Source of the DNA: Paracoccus sp. MA
Lineage (GTDB): Bacteria; Pseudomonadota; Alphaproteobacteria; Rhodobacterales; Rhodobacteraceae
NCBI RefSeq assembly: GCF_020990385.1
Contig: NZ_CP087597.1
Location: 705,001 to 769,000, forward strand
Direction: 5' to 3'
DNA length: 64,000 nucleotides
The notes under the pieces were generated by a model that saw only the letters and a program-made list of their open reading frames with translations, was not told the origin of the DNA and made no database searches. Below, one piece after another: positions 27,101 through 35,335 of the stretch (positions within the stretch are counted from its first letter, which is position 1; every line of letters starts with the position of its first letter). The position numbers were made by a program, and so were the translations under genes.

Positions 27101-27617
27101 CAAGGCCGGCGGGCCGCGCTATGTGCCGCGCTTCTTCGCGCCCGCCGCACCTTCGGTTTCCGCAGGGGCATGGCAGGGCCAGGCCGACGAGGCCCGGCTG
27201 CGCGGCGCGCTGGCCGGCGCGGCCCCGAAGAAGATCGAGGAGCGCCTGATGCCCGGCCCGACCGGAGAGCTGAACCGCCTGACCGCGCATAGCCGCCCGC
27301 CGGTGCTGTGCCTCGGACCCGGGGCCGAGGCCGTGGCGGCGCAGGTGGCGGCGGTCGAGGCGCTTGGCGGGCAGGCCGTCGGTGCCGATGGCGCACTGCC
27401 GCCCGAGGCGCTGACCCGGCTGCCGCAGCTTTCCGCCGTGCTCTGGTGGGGCGACGAGGCACAGGGCCGCGCCTATGCCGAGGCCCTTGCCGCGCGCGAG
27501 GGCGAGATCGTGCAGTTGGTCACCGCCATGCCCGACCTGACCCATGTCGCGCATGAGCGCCACCTTTGCGTCGACACCACCGCAGCAGGGGGCAACGCCG
27601 CATTGCTGGCAGGGTGA
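24198..27617 (+). CDS. putA: bifunctional proline dehydrogenase / glutamate-semialdehyde dehydrogenase
   Basis: This 1139-residue enzyme oxidises proline to glutamate in two steps. The FAD-dependent proline dehydrogenase domain occupies about residues 60-500 (ENPGISIKLSALHPRYE, RIMVRLVKGAYWDTEIKRAQ). The NAD-dependent P5C dehydrogenase domain covers about 530-1010, with ISPWNFPLAIFTGQ, catalytic Cys797 in SAGQRCSALR and Glu763 in AETGG. A further 120 C-terminal residues form the tail seen in long PutA proteins. There is no N-terminal ribbon-helix-helix domain, so unlike E. coli PutA it should not repress itself, which fits the adjacent putR. AAGGAG precedes the ATG. The enzyme associates with the inner membrane through quinone reduction. 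Confidence 0.95.
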   Translation: MTRVNPIGLSDVFSAQAKFADEAELLNRLVAQAGLGAGQRAAITRRAADLVRRIRDEAKPTMMEHFLAEYGLSTREGVALMCLAEAMLRVPDRMTIDALIEDKIAPSDWGRHLGEASSSLVNASTWALMLTGKVLDDDQAGIAGTLRRAVRRLGEPVIRTAVGRAMKEMGRQFVLGQTIEAALERAAKREAQGFTYSYDMLGEAAMTGADAARYDRAYSDAIAAIAKACTRGSVEENPGISIKLSALHPRYEVAQEARVMTELVPVVLKLARQAKAAGMGMNIDAEEQDRLVLSLKVIEAVLADPSLAGWDGFGVVVQAYGKRAGQVIDWLYETATRLDRRIMVRLVKGAYWDTEIKRAQVEGFPGFPLFTSKVATDVSYIANARKLIGYADRIYPQFATHNAHTVAAILEMAGDIRFEFQRLHGMGERLHDIVLRDHNARCRIYAPVGAHRDLLAYLVRRLLENGANSSFVHQIVDEAVSPEEVARDPFEALAEARPPRSLVAPDALFGASRRNSTGFDLTDEEMLARIYAARDVAIPDAMPLTVSEPTGKMQDVVNPATGEKIARVMMVDAETAARAIDDARIWDAPAAERAAVLRRAADLYEDHYGPIFGILGREAGKSLADAVAELREAVDFLRYYAAEGENCSDAPRGIVGAISPWNFPLAIFTGQIAAALMAGNAVIAKPAEPTPIIAAYAIGLLHQAGVPKTALQLLPGRGSVVGTAMTSDPRVAGLVFTGSTETAQTIARTMAANLAPGTPLIAETGGLNAMIVDSTALPEQAVRDIVNSAFRSAGQRCSALRCLYVQEDVAPHLIQMIKGAMDELRVGDPWDLTTDVGPVIDPGAQKEIADYIAANANRVLHKLAVPSRGYFIPPTLLKVSGINDLEREIFGPVLHVATFRGDQLDQVIAEINARGFGLTFGLHTRIDSRVQEVSDAIHVGNIYVNRNQIGAVVGSQPFGGEGLSGTGPKAGGPRYVPRFFAPAAPSVSAGAWQGQADEARLRGALAGAAPKKIEERLMPGPTGELNRLTAHSRPPVLCLGPGAEAVAAQVAAVEALGGQAVGADGALPPEALTRLPQLSAVLWWGDEAQGRAYAEALAAREGEIVQLVTAMPDLTHVAHERHLCVDTTAAGGNAALLAG

Positions 27618-27731
27618 CCTCCGCCCCGCGCGGGCCCATGCGATGCCCGCGCCTTGCCCGGCCGGGCGAAGGGCAGGGCGAGACCATGGGCCAGGTCGCA
27701 GGAGCCGGGCGCGACGCCGCGCCGACCCGCG

Positions 27732-27755
27732 GCGATCACCCGTCGCGGTGATTGC
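27732..27755. terminator. weak stem-loop between convergent putA and hydrolase genes
   Basis: GCGATCACC (27732-27740) and GGTGATTGC (27747-27755) can pair with one mismatch/G-U around a 6-base loop. The stem sits in the 184-base gap between two convergent genes, but no T-run follows on either side. A terminator role is only a suggestion. Confidence 0.25.
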
Positions 27756-27801
27756 GCGGAAGTATGGCCGCCAAGGCGTCGCTCATCCCGCCCGTCGGCG
27801 G

Positions 27802-28629
27802 TCAGCCCATCCGGGCCAGCCAGGCGTTGATCGCCGCCACGGCTTCGGGTTCGTCGAGATAGGGGATATGGCCGCGATCCGGCACGTCGGCCAGGATCAT
27901 GTCGGGCCGCCTGCGCTGCATCTCGGCCGCGGTGTCATGCGAGAGCAGCTCGGAATTGGCCCCGCGGATCAGCGCCAGAGGCAGCTTCGCTGCCGCGTCG
28001 AAAAGCGGCCACAGATCGACCTCGGGCCCGCCGAAGGCCGCGAGAAACGCATCGCGCAGCGCCGGATCGTAATTGATGCGCAGACCCTCGGGCGTTTCGA
28101 CATAATGCCGCTCGGCCTCTTCCAGCCAGCGGGAGGGCGGCACATTGGCAAAGCCGGGCATGGCGGCGGGCAGGCGCTGCGCCAGATCGGCCAGGCTGGT
28201 GCCGGCGGGATTGCGTCCGATATAGTCGCAGATCTTCGCAAGTCCGCCACGCTGCAGGGCCGGCCCCACGTCGTTGAGGCACAGGCCCAGCACCCGGTCC
28301 GGCGCCGTCGCCGCCAGAACCATGCCGATGAGGCCGCCGCGAGAGGTGCCCAGGATCGCCGCCCGGTCGATCCCCAGATGGTCCAGCAGCGCCAGAACGT
28401 CCCTGGCCTCCTGCGGGATGGTGTAGCTGTCCGCGCCGGTCCAGTCCGACGCGCCGCGGCCGCGATAATCCGGCCGGATCAGCCGCAGGCCGGCCAGATG
28501 CGGCGCCACATAGTCGAAATCCCGCCCCGTGCGGGTCAGGCCGGGCAGCGCCAGAACCGGCAGGCCCTCGCCCGCGTCGCGATAGGCCAGCCGCGCGCCA
28601 TCCTCCGCCCGGTAGAATCGAAGGGTCAT
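27802..28629 (-). CDS. alpha/beta-fold hydrolase
   Basis: This 275-residue protein is an alpha/beta hydrolase. It has the oxyanion-region ALPGLTRTGRDFDYVAPHL, the strand RPDYRGRGASDW and the nucleophile elbow GTSRGG with the serine flanked by Thr and Arg. A C-terminal DVPDRGHIPYLDEPE supplies the His. The start at 28629 shares one base with the fabI stop (TGATG), so translation should be coupled to fabI. Many members hydrolyse esters or C-C bonds of lipid-like substrates. Coupling to fatty-acid synthesis hints at a fatty acyl or thioester substrate, but the substrate cannot be told from sequence. Confidence 0.85.
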   Translation of the reverse strand: MTLRFYRAEDGARLAYRDAGEGLPVLALPGLTRTGRDFDYVAPHLAGLRLIRPDYRGRGASDWTGADSYTIPQEARDVLALLDHLGIDRAAILGTSRGGLIGMVLAATAPDRVLGLCLNDVGPALQRGGLAKICDYIGRNPAGTSLADLAQRLPAAMPGFANVPPSRWLEEAERHYVETPEGLRINYDPALRDAFLAAFGGPEVDLWPLFDAAAKLPLALIRGANSELLSHDTAAEMQRRRPDMILADVPDRGHIPYLDEPEAVAAINAWLARMG

Positions 28630-29417
28630 CAGAGGTTTTCCGACTGCGGCATGCCCAGCACGTGATAGCCGCCATCGACCAGCACGACCTCGCCGGTGGT
28701 GCAGGCGCCCCAGTCCGAGCAGAGCCAGACCGCCGTGCCGCCGATCGCCTCCAGCGTGGCATTGGCGCGCAGGGGGGCGTTCGCTTCGGTATGGCGATAG
28801 GTCTTGCGTGCGCCGCCGATGGCCGCGCCGGCCAGCGTCTTCATCGGGCCGGGGCTGATGGCGTTGACGCGAATCCCCTCGGGGCCCAGGTCGTTGGCCA
28901 GGTAGCGAACCGAGGATTCCAGTGCGGCCTTGGCCACCCCCATGACGTTGTAGAACGGCGTGACCCGGTTCGATCCGGCATAGGTCAGGGTGATGATCGA
29001 GCCGCCATTCGACATCAGGGGCTGGGCCCGCCGGGCCAGGTCGATCAGCGAATAGCAGGAAATCGTCAAGGAGTTCTTGAAGTTGTCCCGGGTCGTGTTG
29101 ATGAAGCGCCCGGTCAGCTCGTTCTTGTCCGAATAGGCGACGGCGTGAACCAGGAAGTCCAGCCCGCCCCAGCGCGAATCCAGCGTGGCAAAGGCGCGGT
29201 CGAGCGATTCGTCGTCCAGCACATCGACATCCATCAGGAAGTCCGAACCCAGCGCGGCGGCCAGGGGCTCGACCCGCTTGCCGAAAGCTTCGCCCTGATA
29301 GGTAAAGGCCAGCTCCGCCCCCTCGCCGGCCAGCGCCCGGGCGATTCCCCATGCGATCGAGCGGTCATTCGCGACCCCCATCACCAGGCCGCGCTTTCCT
29401 TTCAACAATTCGCCCAT
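28629..29417 (-). CDS. fabI: enoyl-ACP reductase (NADH), FabI
   Basis: This 262-residue short-chain dehydrogenase reduces enoyl-ACP in the last step of fatty-acid elongation. It has the FabI type of Rossmann start (KGKRGLVMGVANDRSIAWG) and the catalytic Tyr156-x6-Lys163 pair in FYNVMGVAK. Length is normal. The ATG at 29417 has AAAGG 7 bases upstream; the frame extends to 29522, but those residues lie in the fabB tail region. It follows fabB by 19 bases in the operon fabA-fabB-fabI. FabI is the usual target of triclosan-type inhibitors, and no key active-site residue is obviously replaced. Confidence 0.94.
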   Translation of the reverse strand: MGELLKGKRGLVMGVANDRSIAWGIARALAGEGAELAFTYQGEAFGKRVEPLAAALGSDFLMDVDVLDDESLDRAFATLDSRWGGLDFLVHAVAYSDKNELTGRFINTTRDNFKNSLTISCYSLIDLARRAQPLMSNGGSIITLTYAGSNRVTPFYNVMGVAKAALESSVRYLANDLGPEGIRVNAISPGPMKTLAGAAIGGARKTYRHTEANAPLRANATLEAIGGTAVWLCSDWGACTTGEVVLVDGGYHVLGMPQSENL

Positions 29418-29436
29418 GGCTTTACCTTTTCTTGGT

Positions 29437-30666
29437 TTATTCGCGGTATTTCGACAGGAGCAGCGTGGCGTTGGTGCCGCCAAAACCGAAACTGTTGGAA
29501 AGGATGCTATCGAAATCGACATCGTCCAGGCGGGCTTGCGCGATCTCCTCGGGCCGGATCTCGGGGTCCAGCGCGGCGATATTGGCCGAGGCGGCGATGA
29601 AGCCCTGCTGCATCATCAGCAGCGAATAGATCGCCTCGTGCACGCCGGTCGCGCCCAGAGAATGGCCGGTGAGGGATTTGGTCGAGGAAACCGGCGGCAC
29701 GGCGCCTTCGCCGAAGACCCGGCGCAATGCCTTGATCTCGCCCACATCGCCCACCGGGGTCGAGGTGCCGTGCGCATTGACATAGCTGACGCGGCGCCCC
29801 TCGGGCAGCGTGGACAGCGCCAGCCGCATCGAGCGTTCTCCGCCCTCCCCGGAAGGCGCGACCATGTCATAGCCGTCGCTGGTGGCCCCGTAGCCGGTGA
29901 CCTCGGCATAGATCCGGGCGCCGCGGGCCAGGGCGTGGCCCAGCTCCTCCAGCACCACCACCCCGGCGCCGCCGGCGATGACGAAGCCGTCGCGGGTCGC
30001 GTCGAAGGGGCGCGAGGCGGTTTGCGGCGTATCGTTATACTTGGACGACATGGCGCCCATGGCATCGAACAGGCAGCTGAGCGTCCAGTCCAGCTCTTCG
30101 CCGCCGCCGGCGAAGACGATGTCCTGCTTGCCCATCTGGATCAGTTCGGTGCCGTTGCCGATGCAATGCGCCGAGGTCGAGCAGGCCGAGGTGATCGAAT
30201 AGTTCACGCCCTTGATCCTGAAGGGCGTGGCCAGGCAGGCCGAATTGGTCGAGGACATGCAGCGCGTCACCATGAAGGGCCCCATGCGCTTGGGCGCGCC
30301 CTTCTCGATCACGGTGCGATGCGCCTCGAACAGGTTCGCGGTCGAAGGTCCGCCCGAGCCCATGACCAGGCCGGTGCGCTCGTTCGAGACATCCTCGGGC
30401 GCCAGGCCCGCATCCTCGATCGCCTGCTGCATGGCGATGAAGTTATAGGCCGCGCCCGCGCCCATGAAGCGCAGGTTGCGCTTGTCGACATGGTCCTCGA
30501 GCACGATGTCCGGCATGCCGTGGACCTGGCTGCGGAAGCCGTGCTCGGCATATTCGGGGGCGAAGACGATGCCCGAGCGGCCCGCGCGCAGGCTCTCGGT
30601 GACCTCGGTGGCGTTGTTGCCGATGGGAGAGACGATGCCCAGCCCGGTGATGACGACGCGCCGCAT
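29437..30666 (-). CDS. fabB: beta-ketoacyl-ACP synthase I
   Basis: This 409-residue condensing enzyme elongates unsaturated acyl-ACPs. The active-site Cys162 lies in [16 protein letters not shown], and the two histidines are in [12 protein letters not shown] and [12 protein letters not shown], giving the Cys-His-His triad. The start at 30666 is decided by a near-perfect AAGGAG 6 bases upstream. The in-frame ATG at 30684 is the codon before that site and would bury it, so it is rejected. The gene follows fabA by 21 bases. FabB with FabA is the anaerobic unsaturated fatty-acid route, and their pairing here confirms both assignments. Confidence 0.95.
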   Translation of the reverse strand: MRRVVITGLGIVSPIGNNATEVTESLRAGRSGIVFAPEYAEHGFRSQVHGMPDIVLEDHVDKRNLRFMGAGAAYNFIAMQQAIEDAGLAPEDVSNERTGLVMGSGGPSTANLFEAHRTVIEKGAPKRMGPFMVTRCMSSTNSACLATPFRIKGVNYSITSACSTSAHCIGNGTELIQMGKQDIVFAGGGEELDWTLSCLFDAMGAMSSKYNDTPQTASRPFDATRDGFVIAGGAGVVVLEELGHALARGARIYAEVTGYGATSDGYDMVAPSGEGGERSMRLALSTLPEGRRVSYVNAHGTSTPVGDVGEIKALRRVFGEGAVPPVSSTKSLTGHSLGATGVHEAIYSLLMMQQGFIAASANIAALDPEIRPEEIAQARLDDVDFDSILSNSFGFGGTNATLLLSKYRE

Positions 30667-30687
30667 GGCGTGCTCCTTGTTCATGGA

Positions 30688-31197
30688 TCAGGCGGCCGAC
30701 AGGGCCACTTTCATGTCCTTGACCTCGTAGATGGTTTCGCCATCGGCCTCGACGCGGCCGTCGGCGACCCCCATGGTCAGGCGGCGGGTCTGCACCGCCT
30801 TGGTGAAATCGACGTGATAGCGCAAGAGCTTGCGGTCGGGGCGGACCATGCCGGTCAGCTTGACCTCGCCCACCCCCAGCGCATAGCCGCGCCCCTGCCA
30901 GCCGCGCCAGCCCAGGTTGAAGCCGGTGAGCTGCCAGAGCCCGTCGAGGCCCAGGCAGCCCGGCATGATCGGGTTGCCGGGAAAATGGCAGGCAAAGAAC
31001 CACAGGTCGGGATGGATGTCGAATTCGGCGGTGACATGGCCCTTGCCATGCGGCCCGGCATCGGCCGAGATGTCGGTGATGCGATCCATCATCAGCATCG
31101 GCGGTTCGGGGAGTTGGGCATTTCCGGGGCCGAACAGTTCGCCACGGGCGCAGGCCAGCAGATCTTCCTTGTCAAAGCTGGTCCGTGTCATCGTCAT
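30688..31197 (-). CDS. fabA: 3-hydroxydecanoyl-ACP dehydratase/isomerase
   Basis: This 169-residue hot-dog-fold enzyme dehydrates 3-hydroxydecanoyl-ACP and isomerises the product to the cis-3 form, the branch point to unsaturated fatty acids. The active-site helix [13 protein letters not shown] has His71, and Asp85 is in [12 protein letters not shown], matching the known His/Asp pair. I placed the start at 31197, with AAGGGG 11 bases upstream; a second ATG at 31191 is possible, and an extension to 31269 is not conserved. It is first in fabA-fabB-fabI-hydrolase. In many relatives an irr gene sits beside fabA; none is seen here. Confidence 0.94.
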   Translation of the reverse strand: MTMTRTSFDKEDLLACARGELFGPGNAQLPEPPMLMMDRITDISADAGPHGKGHVTAEFDIHPDLWFFACHFPGNPIMPGCLGLDGLWQLTGFNLGWRGWQGRGYALGVGEVKLTGMVRPDRKLLRYHVDFTKAVQTRRLTMGVADGRVEADGETIYEVKDMKVALSAA

Positions 31198-31789
31198 GCG
31201 CGTGTTTTCCCCTTGGTCCGACGTTGCGTTATCTGTGCTGGCCACCGCCGGGCGAGCCCCGCGCGACACTTGCCTTTCGGTCTATCATTCCGCCCCGGCA
31301 AGGCGCAAGGGCACAGGGTTTCCCGGTCTTTGCACAGGCTTGCCCGCCGACGCCAGAGCGGGAAATGCCGCGGCACGATCCGGCCGCCTCTGCTGCAAAA
31401 CCGGCGCGACGGACCCGTCGCCGTCGCGCCCTCCACGCGCGCCAAGGCGCCGATGCACGGCCCGGCGGCAGCCTTGGCGTGGACCGCCCGTAGCAAGGCA
31501 CCTGTCTCTGGACGCATCCAACGACGCCTTCCCCGGGCTTCAAGCCGCCAGGAATATCGATCCGAAGCCGCCGCCGGTCCCTTCGGCCTTCTTTCTTGTC
31601 CAAATATCCTGGGGGAGCGCGGAACGCGCGCGGGCAAAGCCCCCTTTTCCGGGGCGCGGCGCGGCATCTGGCCCTCCTTCGGAAAGCCGCGCGGCGCCGG
31701 CGCCTTCGCCGGATGCGCACCGCCCCGCGCGGTTGGTCCGCCGCCGCTTCCGGCGGGCGCTGCCGCCCTGGGACCGCTCCACCGGCCCG
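31198..31789. other. 592-base intergenic region upstream of fabA and downstream of tauR
   Basis: I see no convincing gene. Short frames on both strands are compositionally high-GC shadows without start signals or family motifs. The end near 31198 must contain the fabA promoter, but no hexamer pair is clear. The middle holds the 20-base motif described at 31596-31615. Confidence 0.5.
31596..31615 (-). repeat. short intergenic motif shared with 39901-39920
   Basis: This 20-base stretch, CAAATATCCTGGGGG at its core, matches the stretch at 39901-39920 at 15 of 20 positions in the same orientation. Read on the minus strand both have CCCCC, then GGA, then TATTTGG. I recall similar sequences after genes in Rhodobacterales genomes, but cannot test that here. 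Confidence 0.5.
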
Positions 31790-33277
31790 TCATCCCGCCT
31801 GTTCGGCCGCCAGTTCCATGGCGCAGCGGGCGATCAGGGCGATTCCCGGCGCGATCTCGCCCTCGCGGATCGAGGAATAGCCCAGCCGAAAGAAGCGGCA
31901 GGGCGCGGGCGGCGTCTCGAAAAACACCTCGCCCGGTTCGATCAGCACGCTGTCGGCTTGCAGCCGCGTGGCGAGAAGGCTGCTGTCGATGCCTTCCGGC
32001 CCCTCGATCCACAGGCTCGACCCGCCCGAGCGCGCCGCCCCGGCGATGCGCAGCGGTGTGGCGGCCAGCGCCTCCTCCATCAGCGCGCGCCGGCGTTTCA
32101 GCGCCCCGCGCAGCCGCACGATATGCGCGTCGTAATGGCCCAGCGCCAGGAAATAGGCGGTGATCCTCTGCAGGTGGTTCGGCGGGTGGCGCAGCATGAT
32201 GGCGCGCAGCGCGCGCGCCCGGGCGATCAGCGGGGCAGGGGCGACCATGTAGCCGATGCGCAGCCCCGGAAACAGCGATTTCGAGAAGCTGCCGATATAG
32301 ATCACCCGCCCGGCGCGATCGAGCGATTTCAGCGCCGGGGCCGGCGGCGCCAGATAGGACATCTCGAAATCGTAATCGTCCTCGACGATCAGGAAGTCAT
32401 GCGCGGCGGCGCGGGCCAAAAGGTCGCGGCGCCGGGCCAGGGGCATGGTGGCGCCGGTCGGAATGTTGTGGCTGGGCGTGACGATCACCAGCCGCGTGCC
32501 CTGCGGCAGCAGCTCCGGGTTCAGCCCGCCCTCGTCCACGTCGAGGAAGGTGGTCGGGCTGTGGGCGCGGCGCAGCGTCTCGGCGAAATCGGGATAGCCG
32601 GGGTCCTCGGTCACCGCCAGCCGGTCGCCGCGCGCCAGAAGCTCGACGGTGATGAACAGCGCGTTCTGCGCGCCCAGCGTCACCAGCACCTCGTCCGGAT
32701 CGGCCTGGATGCCGCGCCGCGGCAGGGAATGCGAGCAGATGTAGTCGATCAGCATCGGATCGTCGGCGCCGTAGAGATCCGAGGCCAGCTCGCCGAAATC
32801 CCGCGTGCCCCAGGCGCGGCGGGCGCAGTCGCGCCAGGCGTTGTGGTCGAACAGCGCCGGATCGCTTTGGCCGTAGATGAAGGGATAGCGGAAATCGCGC
32901 CAGTTCGCCGGCTTGCGGATCACCCGCTGGCGCGGCGGCTGCTCGGGCAGCCAGCTGTCCCAGTCGAGCGCGGTCTCGCGCGGCAGCGGCTCTTGCATCT
33001 TCAGCCGCCGATGCGGCACGGTGGCGGCCACCATGATGCCGGAACGCGGCCGGGTTTCCAGATAGCCCTGGCTGATCAGTTCCTGATAGACCAGCGTCAC
33101 CGTCATGCGCGAGATGCCGAGCGTTTCGGCCAGCCCCCGCGACGAGGGCAGCCGGGTGCCCGGCCGTGCCCGCGTCTCCAGGATGGCCCGCACGATGGCC
33201 GCCGCCAGCCGCGCCTGCAGCGTGCCTGCCTCGCCATCGCGCAGAAAGAACATCTCGACGGGAATCCGGTCGCTCAT
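31790..33277 (-). CDS. tauR: MocR/GntR-type regulator of taurine genes
   Basis: This 495-residue regulator joins an N-terminal GntR winged helix (residues about 15-85, RLPSSRGLAETLGISRMTV) to an aminotransferase-like domain. The PLP lysine is K333 in SFSKSLFPGLRIGY. TauR proteins are MocR members that activate taurine genes in response to taurine. The gene is divergent from tauA with a 168-base gap. The ATG at 33277 has only a weak AGG upstream, and the first CTGGAC repeat begins at the next base, so operator and start codon abut. A start at the Met of MFFLRDG (33253) is possible but would remove part of the first strand. Binding should be both activating for tauA and close to autoregulation. 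Confidence 0.9.
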   Translation of the reverse strand: MSDRIPVEMFFLRDGEAGTLQARLAAAIVRAILETRARPGTRLPSSRGLAETLGISRMTVTLVYQELISQGYLETRPRSGIMVAATVPHRRLKMQEPLPRETALDWDSWLPEQPPRQRVIRKPANWRDFRYPFIYGQSDPALFDHNAWRDCARRAWGTRDFGELASDLYGADDPMLIDYICSHSLPRRGIQADPDEVLVTLGAQNALFITVELLARGDRLAVTEDPGYPDFAETLRRAHSPTTFLDVDEGGLNPELLPQGTRLVIVTPSHNIPTGATMPLARRRDLLARAAAHDFLIVEDDYDFEMSYLAPPAPALKSLDRAGRVIYIGSFSKSLFPGLRIGYMVAPAPLIARARALRAIMLRHPPNHLQRITAYFLALGHYDAHIVRLRGALKRRRALMEEALAATPLRIAGAARSGGSSLWIEGPEGIDSSLLATRLQADSVLIEPGEVFFETPPAPCRFFRLGYSSIREGEIAPGIALIARCAMELAAEQAG

Positions 33278-33309
33278 CTGGACCTAGCTTTGGTTTCAAC
33301 TGGACATAT
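33278..33309. promoter_or_regulatory. TauR operator candidate: two CTGGAC direct repeats
   Basis: CTGGACCTAG at 33278-33287 and CTGGACATAT at 33300-33309 are direct repeats 22 bases apart start to start, about two helical turns. I recall TauR of Rhodobacter capsulatus binding direct repeats of CTGGACYTAA. The sites lie between divergent tauR and tauA, immediately next to the tauR ATG. Confidence 0.7.
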
Positions 33310-33445
33310 CGTTACGCCGCGTCACCTGCAACATTTTGTCGCAAGAAGCAGCCGTGCAGAGCTGCAAGGCCAATACAGACGAGGCCGGGCCCAAGGGCTT
33401 GGCCGCGTCGCAAGACCAACAACCGAAAGACAGGGAGTCACAGAA

Positions 33446-34462
33446 ATGACCGACATGACCCGGGCCGGAGCCTTCCTGGCCGCGATGACCTTTGGCGCCG
33501 GCTTCGGCCTGGCCCCCGCCCATGCCGAGACCACGGTGGTGGTCGGCTACCAGCAGATCGTCGGGCCCTTCATCGCCGCCATCGCCGATGGCCGGCTGGA
33601 CGCGGCCGCCAAGGAGGCGGGCTACAAGATCGACTGGCGGCAGTTCTCCTCGGGCGGCGACATCTCGACCGCGCTGGCCTCGGGCAACGTGCCGGTGGGG
33701 GTGATCGGCTCGACCGGCATCGCCGCCGCGGCCACGCGGGGGGTCGAGTTCGAGCTGTTCTGGATCCTCGACAATATCGGCAAGTCCGAGGCGCTGGTCG
33801 CCCGCAACGGCTCGGGCATCGAGAAGCCCGAGGACCTGACCGGCAAGAAGGTCGCCGTGCCCTTCGTCTCGACCGCGCATTTCCATCTGCTCGTCGGCAT
33901 GGATCAGGTCTGGAAGATCGACCCGCGCGGCGTCAACATCCTGAACATGAAGCCGCCGCAGATCCTGGCCGCCTGGCAGCGCGGCGACATCGATGCCGCC
34001 TATGTCTGGCCGCCGGTGCTGACCGAGCTGATGAAGGAAGGCGCGGTGATCGCCGACAGCGAGCAGATCGGCGCGGCCAGCGTGCCGACCTTCGACGGGC
34101 TGGTGGCGGACAAGAAATTCGCGGCCGAGAACCCGGAATTCATGGCGGCCTTCACCAAGGCGCTGGCCGGGGCCTATGCCGATTACAATGCCGACAAGGC
34201 GGCCTGGACCGAGGATTCCCCGCAGGTCGCCGGCATCGTCAAGATGATCGGCGGCGATGCCGCCGGCACGGTCCAGGCGCTGAACATGCTGTCCTTTCCC
34301 GACGCGGCCGAGCAGGCATCCGAGACCTGGCTGACCGGCGGGGCGGTGCGCGCGCTCAGCGAAAGCGCCCGGTTCCTGGTCGAGCAGAAGCAGATCGACG
34401 CCGCGCTGGAGGATTACGCCCCCTTCGTGAACGCGAGCTTCGCCCAGGCCGCGGCGCAATAG
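33446..34462 (+). CDS. tauA: taurine ABC transporter, periplasmic binding protein
   Basis: This 338-residue protein has a Sec signal peptide ending at about A27 (LAPAHA before ETTVVVGYQ). The mature part is a TauA/SsuA-type binding protein for sulfonates: QIVGPFIAAIADGRLD, PVGVIGSTGIAAAATRG, and DIDAAYVWPPVLTELMKEG, the last typical of TauA. The ATG at 33446 has AGGGAG 8-9 bases upstream; a long open frame further 5' crosses the divergent tauR gene and is not coding. It delivers taurine to TauBC. A stem-loop follows its stop, as is common after binding-protein genes that must be made in excess. Confidence 0.94.
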   Translation: MTDMTRAGAFLAAMTFGAGFGLAPAHAETTVVVGYQQIVGPFIAAIADGRLDAAAKEAGYKIDWRQFSSGGDISTALASGNVPVGVIGSTGIAAAATRGVEFELFWILDNIGKSEALVARNGSGIEKPEDLTGKKVAVPFVSTAHFHLLVGMDQVWKIDPRGVNILNMKPPQILAAWQRGDIDAAYVWPPVLTELMKEGAVIADSEQIGAASVPTFDGLVADKKFAAENPEFMAAFTKALAGAYADYNADKAAWTEDSPQVAGIVKMIGGDAAGTVQALNMLSFPDAAEQASETWLTGGAVRALSESARFLVEQKQIDAALEDYAPFVNASFAQAAAQ

Positions 34463-34467
34463 GCGAC

Positions 34468-34484
34468 CGGCCCCCTCGGGGCCG
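34468..34484 (+). terminator. stem-loop between tauA and tauB
   Basis: CGGCCCC (34468-34474) and GGGGCCG (34478-34484) form a perfect 7-bp stem with a 3-base loop, 5 bases after the tauA stop. No T-run follows. It probably stabilises the tauA message or dampens read-through into tauB rather than ending transcription. Confidence 0.55.
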
Positions 34485-34525
34485 CATCCCTCGCCTTCAA
34501 CCCCTTTCTCGGAAAGACCGCTGAT

Positions 34526-35335
34526 ATGCAGACACTGAAAGTTTCCGACGTCAGCCTGATCTACCCCGGCCACCACAAGGGCGCCCCGGTCACCGCGCTG
34601 AAAGGCGTGAACCTCGAGGTCAAGAGCGGCGATTTCGTCGTGGCGCTGGGTGCCTCGGGCTGCGGCAAGACCACGCTTCTGAACCTGATGGCCGGGTTCA
34701 TGGCGCCCTCGGCCGGGCAGATCACCCTGGGCGGCCGCCCGGTCACAGGCCCCGGCGCCGACCGCGGCGTGGTGTTCCAGAAACACGCGCTGCTGCCCTG
34801 GCTGAACGTCATCGACAATGTCGAATTCGGCCTGAAGCTGCAGGGCGTCGACGCCAGGACCCGGCGCGAGCGCGCGGTCAAGAACCTGGCGCTGGTCGGC
34901 CTGCAGGACTTCCACAAGCACATGATCTATCACCTCTCGGGCGGCATGCAGCAGCGCGTCGGCATCGCCCGCGCCCTGACCTGCGACCCGGCCATGCTGC
35001 TGATGGACGAGCCGATGGCGGCGCTGGACGCGCTGACCCGCGAGACGGTGCAGGAACTCTTGCTGCAGATCTGGCAGCAGACCGACAAGATGTATTTCTT
35101 CATCACCCACAGCGTCGAGGAGGCGCTGTTCCTCGGCTCGCGGCTGATCGTCATGTCGCCGCGGCCGGGCCGCATCACCCATACCTACGAGCTGGACTTC
35201 AACCGCCGCTTTTTGGCCGAGGGCAATGCCCGTGCCATCAAGTCCAGTCCCGACTTCATCGAAATGAGGGAGCAGATCCTTGGCATCATCTATGGTGACG
35301 AACGCGCCGGCGAGCGGGAAAAGATCCATGCTTGA
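34526..35335 (+). CDS. tauB: taurine ABC transporter, ATP-binding protein
   Basis: This 269-residue ATPase powers taurine import. It has Walker A GASGCGKT (residues 42-49), Q-loop [14 protein letters not shown], signature LSGGMQQR, Walker [13 protein letters not shown] and the H-loop [13 protein letters not shown]. The ALLPW after the Q-loop is typical of the nitrate/sulfonate/taurine importers. It lies 63 bases after tauA and overlaps tauC by 8 bases. Confidence 0.94.
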   Translation: MQTLKVSDVSLIYPGHHKGAPVTALKGVNLEVKSGDFVVALGASGCGKTTLLNLMAGFMAPSAGQITLGGRPVTGPGADRGVVFQKHALLPWLNVIDNVEFGLKLQGVDARTRRERAVKNLALVGLQDFHKHMIYHLSGGMQQRVGIARALTCDPAMLLMDEPMAALDALTRETVQELLLQIWQQTDKMYFFITHSVEEALFLGSRLIVMSPRPGRITHTYELDFNRRFLAEGNARAIKSSPDFIEMREQILGIIYGDERAGEREKIHA

